Below, one piece after another: positions 1-7,559 of a stretch of DNA of 44,054 nucleotides. A program made the translations under genes and the position numbers. Position 1 is the stretch's first letter, and each line of letters begins with the position of its first letter. A model generated the notes under the pieces. The model was not told the origin of the DNA. It ran no database searches and saw only the letters and a list, made by a program, of their open reading frames with translations. The stretch lies in IMG/VR virus record IMGVR_UViG_3300044858_005324, positions 1 through 44,054 of that record. The stretch is one strand, 5' to 3'. The DNA is from a virus.

Positions 1-132
1 GCGCCGTCGGAGCCGTACACGACGTTTAAAAATCTGTGGTTTGACCACCCACTACCCGCGTACAAGCTGTCGGGTTTCGTGCTTGCGTTTATCTACCGCT
101 GTAACGAGATCTACGAGAATACTAATGCCTGA
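1..132 (+). CDS. 3' end of an unknown structural gene (partial)
   Basis: Reading frame 1 is open from the first base to a TGA at 130-132 and gives 43 residues ending in NEIYENTNA. The stop overlaps the ATG of the next gene (ATGCCTGA, ATG at 125), the tight junction seen throughout this operon. The fragment is aromatic-rich and has no motif I recognise. From its position just before a hub-like gene it is probably a tail or baseplate component, but that is context only. The 5' part lies outside the window. Confidence 0.7.
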   Translation, partial: APSEPYTTFKNLWFDHPLPAYKLSGFVLAFIYRCNEIYENTNA

Positions 133-1756
133 TCCGTACGTTCGTTCAGAATTTCAAATTGAAGCCAAAATCGGCGGCATCGTCTTCAAAGACGTTGTGT
201 CGTACTCGTCGACGTTCGGTTTGAATTCTATTCCCACGGCGTCACTGATCGTAGCAACTGGGTATGAAGTCCGCACGGGAAAACCCGCGACGATCCACGA
301 CGCGGTATACAGCATGAAACCGCGCGACCCCGCTACAGTGACATTAACCATAACAACAACTGACGGGTTTCTGTCCAAGATGCCCGCCGGAAAGTATGTC
401 ATTTTTGAAGGCTACTACGCTGGTATCGGGTATCAGCGCAGTAGCACAAACTCTTGTTACACGCTGCATTTAATTCACTGGCTCGACGACCTGAACTCGT
501 CATCTATGGTCAACGGCAATTGGGCTGTCGGCGTGCCGCATGATCTTGCCACCGCTGCGAGCATGCACGCGGCCAGTCAAGGTGGTGGTGGCGGGTATGC
601 GAACAGTGTGCCGATTGTTGATCGACAGCGAAAAATCATTACTAAAGCGAACATGGAAGAAGATCTTTGGGATCAGGTAATAAAACCTATTTTCAAAGAA
701 GTGGCTGATTTTCCGCACCCCAAGCTGCGCGACGACGACGCGGCAAATAACGACCCGAACAAAAACGGCAATAACGCCGCTGCGTTAAACGCGCTCGCTA
801 AAATGCCCGGCGACGCGCCTGTGCCCGGCCTGCTGAAATTAAACCTAAAAGGCCTCAATGAAAAACTTATCGGCTATTCTGCTAATATGGGCATTAGCCG
901 TATGGCTACAGACGGGATGGCGTATACGTCTTTTTGGGGCAAACTGATCGGTGAATTTGGCGCATCATTTCTTTTTGCTGTATCGCCGGGCGTGACATTC
1001 GCGAATGTCATTCCGTTTTTTCCGGGCTTGCGCCAGCCGTGGATTACGATTCAGGGCAATGAGTACAACGCGGCAAATTTTAATGCTAGCGTCGCTGCGC
1101 TCATTGAGTCTGTTGATATTTTTTACTCGCAGCAAGCCGGCTCTGGTTACTCGACAGGCGGAACAATGCCGCAGCCGCTGTCTTATTACCGCCCGTGGGG
1201 TCGATTCCCAGAAGAGAATCAAGATTTCCGCGGACAGATTTTGATAAAAGAACCGCCCGCGTGGCTGTCGAGTCCTGTACCGCACTCGATATACGCGTCA
1301 GAAACAACGAGTACAACTGGAAAACAAGCTGGTGACGGCGCAGCGCCCGGCACCGGATCGGAATCAGGCGCAGATGGCACCCCGCGACCGACTGAATCCG
1401 AGCATAATTTCAAAGAAGCAAACATCCTTAACCGCTTTGCAAAGCATTGGTACCAGAGCGAAGTTCTGTCGCAGCGGTACGGCGAGTTATCAGGCAAATT
1501 GCGCTTTGATATCGCGCCCGGCAGCGTTGTTAGAATCATGACGCCAGACAGCGCCATTGGTGACGAGATGCCCATGCTGGGTAGTGTTGTGCAGGTGTCT
1601 ATCGTGATTAACGCAGAGCAGCACACAGCAGGCACATCGTTTACGCTGGCTAATTTGCGCACAGAACAAGAAAACAAAAACGACAATTTAACTTCGAATG
1701 AGCCGCCTTTATATTCTGAACGTTGGACCGGCGGACCGCTAGCTATTCAAGAGTGA
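125..1756 (+). CDS. putative baseplate hub-like tail protein
   Basis: 543 residues from ATG 125. I chose this start because the frame upstream to 41 overlaps the reading frame of the preceding gene and has a low-complexity Arg/Ser/Thr composition, while ATG 125 overlaps that gene's stop. The N-terminal part (about residues 5-130) is beta-rich with a pattern of the type IGGIVFKDVVSYSSTFGLN, as in hub/VgrG-type proteins whose first domain builds the hub ring. A Gly/Asn/Asp-rich linker lies in the middle, and the C-terminal part has LRFDIAPGSVVRI followed by a beta-rich end (about residues 455-520), as in gp27/gp44-like hubs. It precedes wedge genes, which supports a baseplate role. No enzymatic motif was seen. 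The hub call is an inference from fold-like pattern and context; another central baseplate protein is possible. Confidence 0.5.
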   Translation: MPDPYVRSEFQIEAKIGGIVFKDVVSYSSTFGLNSIPTASLIVATGYEVRTGKPATIHDAVYSMKPRDPATVTLTITTTDGFLSKMPAGKYVIFEGYYAGIGYQRSSTNSCYTLHLIHWLDDLNSSSMVNGNWAVGVPHDLATAASMHAASQGGGGGYANSVPIVDRQRKIITKANMEEDLWDQVIKPIFKEVADFPHPKLRDDDAANNDPNKNGNNAAALNALAKMPGDAPVPGLLKLNLKGLNEKLIGYSANMGISRMATDGMAYTSFWGKLIGEFGASFLFAVSPGVTFANVIPFFPGLRQPWITIQGNEYNAANFNASVAALIESVDIFYSQQAGSGYSTGGTMPQPLSYYRPWGRFPEENQDFRGQILIKEPPAWLSSPVPHSIYASETTSTTGKQAGDGAAPGTGSESGADGTPRPTESEHNFKEANILNRFAKHWYQSEVLSQRYGELSGKLRFDIAPGSVVRIMTPDSAIGDEMPMLGSVVQVSIVINAEQHTAGTSFTLANLRTEQENKNDNLTSNEPPLYSERWTGGPLAIQE

Positions 1757-1759
1757 CGT

Positions 1760-2569
1760 ATGAACAATACACCAAAACCGCAAAAGTCGCCGTCCATCCT
1801 TGGCGATGTAACACCGCCATTTTCAGGTACACGTCCCACAGGTGTTGCGCCTGAGTTTGACACAGCGTTTTCATCTTGGCAGGTAGATAAAACGCCAAAA
1901 ACAAATACGCACCTGTTATCCACACTGCAGCCCGTCATCGACACGGCGGTTACGAGCTATGGCGGCGCAAGTCCCAGCCCAACGCTACGCTCGCGCGCCC
2001 GGCTGATGGCGCTAAAAGCAATGCATACGTATGACCCGCAGCGCGGTAACGTGCGCACGCACTTGTTATCGCAGATGCAAGGACTCCGGCGGCTGTCTGC
2101 GCAAGAGCAAAACATTATTTCTATCCCAGAGCAGGTCGGTTTAGATTTTCAAAGGCTTCACGCGGCACATCAAGAATTGTCCGACCAGCTCAACCGTGAA
2201 CCTACTGACGACGAACTGGCAGACTATACCAATCTGTCATCGCGCCGCATTAATAAAATTAGGGCGTTTAATCAGCCGTTAGCGGAAGGCACCACAACGA
2301 TCGACACAGGCGACGGCGAAAACTCCGGTGCGGCTGCCAGTAATCTTCCGGGCGACCACAGGCATATCGACGCGTGGATGAATTTTGTATATGACGACCT
2401 GAGCCCAACCGATAAGCTTGTTATGGACATGACGCTTGGTCGTAATGGTCGGCGGCGCGCAAGCACACAAGATATTGCAAAAAAGTTGAACATTACGCCG
2501 GGCGCGGTCAGTCAGCGTGCGGCTAAGATCCAGACCATGTTAGACAAACGATACACACATAACTTCTGA
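1760..2569 (+). CDS. sigma-70-like RNA polymerase sigma factor
   Basis: 269 residues, starting three bases after the hub-like gene. After a Pro/Thr-rich N-terminus (1-45), residues about 78-125 resemble the end of sigma region 2 (MALKAMHTYDPQRGNVRTHL). Residues 143-172 look like region 3 (LNREPTDDELADYTNLSSRRI). Residues 213-262 match region 4, with LSPTDKLVMDM and a helix-turn-helix (TQDIAKKLNITPGAVSQRAA). Such a protein would direct host RNA polymerase to phage promoters. Region 2 is short and its aromatic promoter-melting residues are not obvious. It lies within the baseplate operon rather than in an early region, as might suit a late-gene regulator. Family assignment is fairly sure; the promoters it reads are unknown. 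Confidence 0.75.
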   Translation: MNNTPKPQKSPSILGDVTPPFSGTRPTGVAPEFDTAFSSWQVDKTPKTNTHLLSTLQPVIDTAVTSYGGASPSPTLRSRARLMALKAMHTYDPQRGNVRTHLLSQMQGLRRLSAQEQNIISIPEQVGLDFQRLHAAHQELSDQLNREPTDDELADYTNLSSRRINKIRAFNQPLAEGTTTIDTGDGENSGAAASNLPGDHRHIDAWMNFVYDDLSPTDKLVMDMTLGRNGRRRASTQDIAKKLNITPGAVSQRAAKIQTMLDKRYTHNF

Positions 2570-2576
2570 GAGCGCT

Positions 2577-3035
2577 ATGTCACACGGCATAAAAAAAGGT
2601 ATCGTTGATCCGCAATTTACAAAGCGTATCGACGATCTGGAAGAAAAAGCACAAAAGATCTCCGAGTCTTTCAAGACTATGGGATCTTTGCGGCCTTGGC
2701 ACATGCCAAAAGAAACTGGCGATCCGTTAGACGTGCCGAGCTTGCACAATCCGGCGTGGGAGCGCAACGCGATTAATCAGCTGTACTCAGAAACAATTCT
2801 TGCCGGTCCCGGTAAAGAAGGCGGCACATGCGGTGACCTGATCGGCATGAAGTGGCAAGCTGATTTTATGGCCGTAGAAGAACGGGCATTTCGTACGCGG
2901 CACGCCAGTTTTGTACGCTGCGCCGCGCTGGCCCACGGCCGATTTGACGGCCACGGCAAAGCATCCGTAGGCATATTCTCTTTTTTGAAAGACGGCGTGC
3001 AAACACAGATCGACGCTGGCGGCGTAACAGGGTAA
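2577..3035 (+). CDS. unknown protein in the baseplate operon
   Basis: 152 residues starting seven bases after the sigma-like gene, with only a weak ribosome site (GAGAG). I do not recognise the family. The first 40 residues are charged and may form a helix (RIDDLEEKAQKISESFKTM). The C-terminal half is rich in Gly, Ala, His and aromatic residues, including VRCAALAHGRFDGHGKA. No signal peptide or membrane segment is visible. Its place between the sigma-like gene and the gp25-like wedge gene suggests a tail or baseplate part, for example a spike or hub accessory protein, but no direct evidence separates these. Confidence 0.6.
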   Translation: MSHGIKKGIVDPQFTKRIDDLEEKAQKISESFKTMGSLRPWHMPKETGDPLDVPSLHNPAWERNAINQLYSETILAGPGKEGGTCGDLIGMKWQADFMAVEERAFRTRHASFVRCAALAHGRFDGHGKASVGIFSFLKDGVQTQIDAGGVTG

Positions 3036-3039
3036 TTAC

Positions 3040-3507
3040 ATGAGCTTACAAGACTACGCAACACGCAAATACGACTACCTTGCGTTTCGAAATGTCGATC
3101 CGGTCAAAAACGTAAAGCTCGACATGGAGTTGTTCACGCCCAGCTCGTCGGGAGAAATTTGCGTCGGTGTGCAAAAATTGGCGCAGCGCTGGGTGCTAGA
3201 GTTTTTTACAGAAACAGGCTCCATTTTGGCTGACCCAACGCGCGGCTGCGATTTTATGACCGCGGTACGGCAAGGTCGGTTGCGCACAGATCTGAACGTT
3301 CGTACCACGTTTTCTGCGGCGGATTTAGATATCAGGCGCAATTTGAAGAACGAAGAATACGCCGATATGCCCGATGACGAAAAGTTCGGCTCGGTGGAAT
3401 TGCTGAGTACGGCAATTCTGGCCGGGTTTCTCCAGTTAAATGTTAAAATCAACAGCGTCGCGGGTACGTCGAGACAAGTTATTATTCCGGTCGCCACGCT
3501 TCTGTAA
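3040..3507 (+). CDS. gp25/W-like baseplate wedge protein
   Basis: 155 residues. The core (about 45-85) reads VQKLAQRWVLEFFTETGSIL followed by DPTRGCDF, matching the gp25/GpW pattern in which several copies of a small protein join the sheath to the baseplate wedge. The C-terminal half alternates beta strands, including LQLNVKI and QVIIPVATLL. Length is close to the usual 110-150 for this family. It is directly followed by a J-like gene, the order common in contractile-tail operons (gp25, then J/gp6). The gp25 match is by pattern only, so confidence is moderate. Confidence 0.55.
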   Translation: MSLQDYATRKYDYLAFRNVDPVKNVKLDMELFTPSSSGEICVGVQKLAQRWVLEFFTETGSILADPTRGCDFMTAVRQGRLRTDLNVRTTFSAADLDIRRNLKNEEYADMPDDEKFGSVELLSTAILAGFLQLNVKINSVAGTSRQVIIPVATLL

Positions 3508-3515
3508 GGTGCCAC

Positions 3516-5165
3516 ATGCCGATTTCCATCACTGATTTAAAAAGCCTTGATCCCGCTAAGATTGAAAGCGTTGTGACGACGCTTACGCAACTTGTGCAGG
3601 AACGGCACCCGGAAATTGAGATCACCCGCGGTGTATTCCACGATTTGGTGCTGTATTTTAATGGACTGCTAAACACAGCCGTGCAGGAAAACGTAGACCG
3701 CGTTTTACAAAGCAAAAGCCTGCTGGCCATCACACAAGATCCCACGCTGGCAGACACAGACCTTGTGGATCAGGTGTTGTCTAACTACAACATCGCCCGC
3801 GACAACGGCACACCCGCAACAGGTGTCATTACACTCATATTTAACCTGCCGACACGCACGGCGATTACGACAGCCGGCGGATTCACCGCAAATAGCGTTA
3901 CATTCGTAGCGACTGACAATTTCACTGTACTGCCGCCGGGGTCTTCGCCGTCAAGCAGCACGGACCGCGTCATGGTCCCGGTTGGCGACGGTACTTACAC
4001 CGCTAACATTACTGTCACCGCGACAACTGTTGGCGCCGCGGGCAATATTAAGCGCTACACAAAGATGCTGCCGAACTTTGTGCCCAATAACGTGCTGGGT
4101 ATCTTTGCGACAAGCGATTTTATTAGTGGGCGTAACCCGCTGACAAACGAGGAATACATCACCAAACTGTCTGCCGGGTTAGCGGCTAAAACTGTTGGCA
4201 GCCGTAAAAGCTACGAAGCGTTTATTCGCAATCAAACCGCGTTTAAAAATACGCTCCATCTGTCGATACTCGGTTGCGGCGACGCGGAACAGCAGCGCGA
4301 CCAGCACAGCCTTTTTCCGATCTCTGGCGGCGGCAAGGTAGATATCTACGCGCAAACAAACAGCCACGCGCAAACCACCGATCACGTATTAGATGCGGTA
4401 TTTATTCGGCAATCGCCGAATGGCGGAATCTGGCAAGTTACGCTTACACGCGATACAGCGCCGGGTTTTTACGAAATCAGCCGCGTGTCAAAGCCGACGG
4501 ACATTACAAGTAACGGTTACGCTGTTGTTAACGATGTGCGCGGCGCCGATTTAGCGTCGAGTACGTTTGTACCGGATATCCAACTGCTGCCTGAAAGCGC
4601 TTACACACGTTACCAGACGGCCGTAATTCAGTTTGAAGACACGGACACGCCAGTCGGCCCACTTGTTCCAAACGAGTCGACGGCCAAATACGCTGTAACA
4701 ACGGTGGGGCTGCCGCTTATTGGTGAAATGAGCGACGTTATGACAGACCACGCCGTGCGCCCGCGTGGAACGGATGTTCTCGTAAAAGCAGCGGTACCGT
4801 GCTTCACAAAGATCGCTTTTCAGGTGCGCACTGAAGTCAACGCGCAGCTCGACGACACGACCATTTCAGCGATCAAAGCGGCTATTGTGGCCGCGGTAGC
4901 AAAAGTCGGGTTTTCAGGTCAGCTGCATGCGTCGCTAATCACTGGCGCGGCGCAAAGTTTTCTGACCGGCAGGCAAGCTATTAGCGAAGTTGACATGTTT
5001 GGTCGAATTCGCCGGCCTGACGGTTCAGTAGCGTTCATTCGCGATAGCGCAGTTTTAACTGTACCTAATGATCCCGCACGACTTGTCACAGGGCGCACGG
5101 TGGCTTTCCTCGTCGGCCCAGATGATATCTCGATTTCATCTGTTGCCGCTGGCTTCTTGAGCTAA
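3516..5165 (+). CDS. baseplate J-like (gp6-type) wedge protein
   Basis: 549 residues. The N-terminal part (ITRGVFHDLVLYFNGLLNTAVQENVDRVLQS, here described by its ends at about 37-67) is the typical start of baseplate J family proteins. Next come Gly/Thr-rich beta segments with AAGNIKRYT near residue 180 and ISGRNPLTNEEYITK near 205, the usual J motif that links the beta domain to the helical one. The C-terminal third holds a hydrophobic alternating helix/strand pattern near AIKAAIVAAVAKVGFSGQ. Members form the periphery of the baseplate wedge and trigger sheath contraction. Neighbours (gp25-like before, unknown wedge gene after) agree with this. The assignment is reasonably firm; the length is longer than P2 gpJ but usual for larger myoviruses. 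Confidence 0.75.
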   Translation: MPISITDLKSLDPAKIESVVTTLTQLVQERHPEIEITRGVFHDLVLYFNGLLNTAVQENVDRVLQSKSLLAITQDPTLADTDLVDQVLSNYNIARDNGTPATGVITLIFNLPTRTAITTAGGFTANSVTFVATDNFTVLPPGSSPSSSTDRVMVPVGDGTYTANITVTATTVGAAGNIKRYTKMLPNFVPNNVLGIFATSDFISGRNPLTNEEYITKLSAGLAAKTVGSRKSYEAFIRNQTAFKNTLHLSILGCGDAEQQRDQHSLFPISGGGKVDIYAQTNSHAQTTDHVLDAVFIRQSPNGGIWQVTLTRDTAPGFYEISRVSKPTDITSNGYAVVNDVRGADLASSTFVPDIQLLPESAYTRYQTAVIQFEDTDTPVGPLVPNESTAKYAVTTVGLPLIGEMSDVMTDHAVRPRGTDVLVKAAVPCFTKIAFQVRTEVNAQLDDTTISAIKAAIVAAVAKVGFSGQLHASLITGAAQSFLTGRQAISEVDMFGRIRRPDGSVAFIRDSAVLTVPNDPARLVTGRTVAFLVGPDDISISSVAAGFLS

Positions 5166-5175
5166 CGGTAACAGC

Positions 5176-6891
5176 ATGAAACAACAAGTATTTACGTACC
5201 CGGGATCAGACTTGGACCGTAGCCGCACAATGCTGGCAGCGTTGGGGTCGTTCTGGATGCGCACGTTCACAGGCCGCGACCAGCTTACGTCGTATATAAA
5301 TGCCACAGCCTACACCGTCGCCGAGACGCATCGAAAGCTGATGGCTGTAGTCGCCGCACTGAGCCGCTACGACGTGCCGCTATTTGAAGAAAAAACGCTT
5401 GTGCCCATCACAATTAAGAAGGCGCAGCTCAACACATTTGTGACGAACAGCGACAAGTTCGACACCACGCTGGCGCATTTTGACGACGGCACCTTTTTTG
5501 ACGTGCTAACAAACAAAATGTTTTTTGCGTATCCGGCGCCAAGTCAGCTTGCCGGCGTCGAGCAGCTTTTCAATAAGATCACGTTCCCCACTGTTATGCT
5601 GGACAGGAATATCGATTTCGTATTGGACCCTGTTGCCGGCGCGCTTATTTTTAGCAGCGACCCGTTCGATAACGAAGCTTTCTTGCGGCATGCTGTTAGC
5701 GAAAACGACGAAGAGATTACGCTGTGGGGCTTCTGCGGCAAGTTCGATTACGAGCTTGTGTTTAATCAGTTCGCGTATGCTCTGGGGGTCAAGCTCCAGA
5801 GCAGTCAAGGCTACAAAGATCTGACGAACGCTATTATCGACGGCCTTATTGATGGCGGTGCGACAGCCGCCACGTTAGACATAGCGCTCGCGGCTATTTG
5901 CGGCATTCCCGTAAGCGCCGAACCTGTCGAAACCGTTGAAACTATGGATTACGACAACCGCGGCTTTTTTATCGCTACGGATAAGACGGTGTACCGTTTT
6001 AACAACACAGTAGAACCCCGAGTCGGTCTTGGGCAGGTTATTACAGCCGGCACGCAACTTATCGGCGGCGTAGAGATCAGCGAGTTTTTTGTCGGTAATC
6101 AGTACGCTACATTAAACGCGCAAGACGCCGTTATCTGTTACCCGCCCGGCGACGGCAAATGGTCCGACAACGTCTGGAAACCATTGCTGCCAGAAACAGA
6201 CAAAGACTTGATACTTAACCCGAATCTGTTTCCATGCCGCGCCGCGCGAAAAGACTTGGCTGCGCTGGCGCTGGACGGCGGATTCCTGTCGGCTTGTTTC
6301 TACAGCGATTTGATATTTGAAAATAAGCAAATCCCGCTGGAGGTCGATACCGAGCACCCGAGCGGTTATACATACCTGCGGTTTGGCCTCGGTGGTCTGC
6401 CGGCTGACGTAGAGCGGTTTTTTGATGAGCTGCATTATCGCGGGGTGCAGGCCGCTTCCGAGCCGCCACCAGATTGCCCGCAACCGCATAAACGGCACGG
6501 TACGCTTGCGCACTTACTAGATAGCCGCGTAAACCCCGCCACCGAACCGAACGAAACACATTTACCGCGCACTATCAATCCGCTGCAGTTTTTAGTGGAA
6601 AATGTGCTTAGAAATAACGTATTTGTTGTCAGAATTTTAGTGTCGGCATTGGGGCAAAATAGCCTCGGCCTGTACAATATTAGACACCTGCGCCAATTGT
6701 TGCCGCCACAAACGGCCATGATCGTTATATTTGAGCTGGCGCCGGGCACGGACACCGTAAATGGCGCAGATAACGTGCGGGAGACGCTAGATACGTTTAC
6801 AGGTATGGCGCGGCGGCAGGATACGGTACCCGCGACACTTCTGCGGGATTTTGAGGCGACGGCGCGGGTTGTATCAGGTACGTGTCAGTAA
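5176..6891 (+). CDS. probable baseplate wedge or tail-tip protein, unknown family
   Basis: 571 residues, ten bases after the J-like gene. I do not recognise a family. The N-terminus (MKQQVFTYPGSDLDRSRTML) leads into an apparently helical region to about residue 75. The rest is mixed, with many aromatic residues and an acidic mid-section. In contractile phages the gene after J usually encodes another wedge part (P2 gpI or T4 gp7/gp8 role), so I infer such a role from order alone. No catalytic motif, signal peptide or repeat is visible. Confidence 0.55.
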   Translation: MKQQVFTYPGSDLDRSRTMLAALGSFWMRTFTGRDQLTSYINATAYTVAETHRKLMAVVAALSRYDVPLFEEKTLVPITIKKAQLNTFVTNSDKFDTTLAHFDDGTFFDVLTNKMFFAYPAPSQLAGVEQLFNKITFPTVMLDRNIDFVLDPVAGALIFSSDPFDNEAFLRHAVSENDEEITLWGFCGKFDYELVFNQFAYALGVKLQSSQGYKDLTNAIIDGLIDGGATAATLDIALAAICGIPVSAEPVETVETMDYDNRGFFIATDKTVYRFNNTVEPRVGLGQVITAGTQLIGGVEISEFFVGNQYATLNAQDAVICYPPGDGKWSDNVWKPLLPETDKDLILNPNLFPCRAARKDLAALALDGGFLSACFYSDLIFENKQIPLEVDTEHPSGYTYLRFGLGGLPADVERFFDELHYRGVQAASEPPPDCPQPHKRHGTLAHLLDSRVNPATEPNETHLPRTINPLQFLVENVLRNNVFVVRILVSALGQNSLGLYNIRHLRQLLPPQTAMIVIFELAPGTDTVNGADNVRETLDTFTGMARRQDTVPATLLRDFEATARVVSGTCQ

Positions 6892-6900
6892 GGAAACACT

Positions 6901-7527
6901 ATGGCTACCGACAAAATTAGCCCGAATACTGGCGTGCGCGGCCACGTAACGCTCTGGCGCGTCGACGATAAAACAGGCTTAAAAACGCCTGTTGTGGCGC
7001 AGCCTAATCAAATTCAGTATGCGTGGGGCTATATCGCTGCCAAACAGCTCGGCTATAAGCGGCAGGCAGACAGGCTCGATTACAGCATTTCTGCGCTGTA
7101 TATCGAGTTTGAAAACCAAGCCGACCCGGCTACGCCGATTTCCGCCGCTCCGTTTGCCCGCGATATTGATATCAATTACTACAACTCGCTGGTCGACTCT
7201 AGTTCGCGCGACTTTTTGCGAATCCCGCTATCAATTGAGCCGGCGCTGTCCGTATCGGCTGGCTATGTAGAAAAGCTGCCGAGCACCCAGCAGGGCAATC
7301 AGCTAACGTTTTTCGTGCAGACTGCGGGCACAGCTGGCGTGTACGGCAAGACATTCAGCCACCTTGTAAACAGCAAAGTGTTCTCGGCCGCGCTGGTTGC
7401 CGCCCCAGTGTTTAGCGACAGGACAAAAGACGTCGTGTTTGCGCGCACGATCTTTACGGCCGAAAACCAAGTCACAAAAGAACCGTCCTCCCAGATCGGT
7501 ATTACATGGGATGTGGCGTTTGAGTAA
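6901..7527 (+). CDS. unknown tail/baseplate protein
   Basis: 208 residues. The ribosome site AAGGA (6890-6894) lies six bases before ATG and sits between a short inverted repeat (GT/AC) giving the loop AAGGAA. The protein looks like a compact beta-rich structural protein: RGHVTLWRVDDKTG at the start, then IQYAWGYIAAKQLGY, and WDVAFE at the extreme C-terminus. I do not recognise it. Its place between wedge genes and the first fibre gene suggests a fibre-attachment or baseplate-rim protein. That role is inferred. Confidence 0.55.
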   Translation: MATDKISPNTGVRGHVTLWRVDDKTGLKTPVVAQPNQIQYAWGYIAAKQLGYKRQADRLDYSISALYIEFENQADPATPISAAPFARDIDINYYNSLVDSSSRDFLRIPLSIEPALSVSAGYVEKLPSTQQGNQLTFFVQTAGTAGVYGKTFSHLVNSKVFSAALVAAPVFSDRTKDVVFARTIFTAENQVTKEPSSQIGITWDVAFE

Positions 7528-7545
7528 TTGTCTATAACCGCCGGA

Positions 7546-7559
7546 GGACAAGGATGTCC
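7546..7559 (+). promoter_or_regulatory. candidate CsrA-binding hairpin at the fibre gene start
   Basis: GGAC-AAGGAT-GTCC forms a 4-bp stem with a hexaloop that has GGA at positions 3-5 and contains the first bases of the start codon (ATG 7554). Bases 7546-7557 match 11 of 12 positions of the known CsrA consensus RUACARGGAUGU. An alternative 5-bp stem (CCGGA 7541-7545 with TCCGG 7557-7561) would also cover the start. The Shine-Dalgarno GGAGG (7543-7547) overlaps the site. The structure is seen; CsrA binding is inferred, supported by the phage csrA at 28924. Confidence 0.5.

Noticed and set aside
41-124. N-terminal extension of the hub-like gene
   Set aside because: It lies in the coding frame of the preceding gene, has an odd composition, and ATG 125 overlaps that gene's stop as is usual here.
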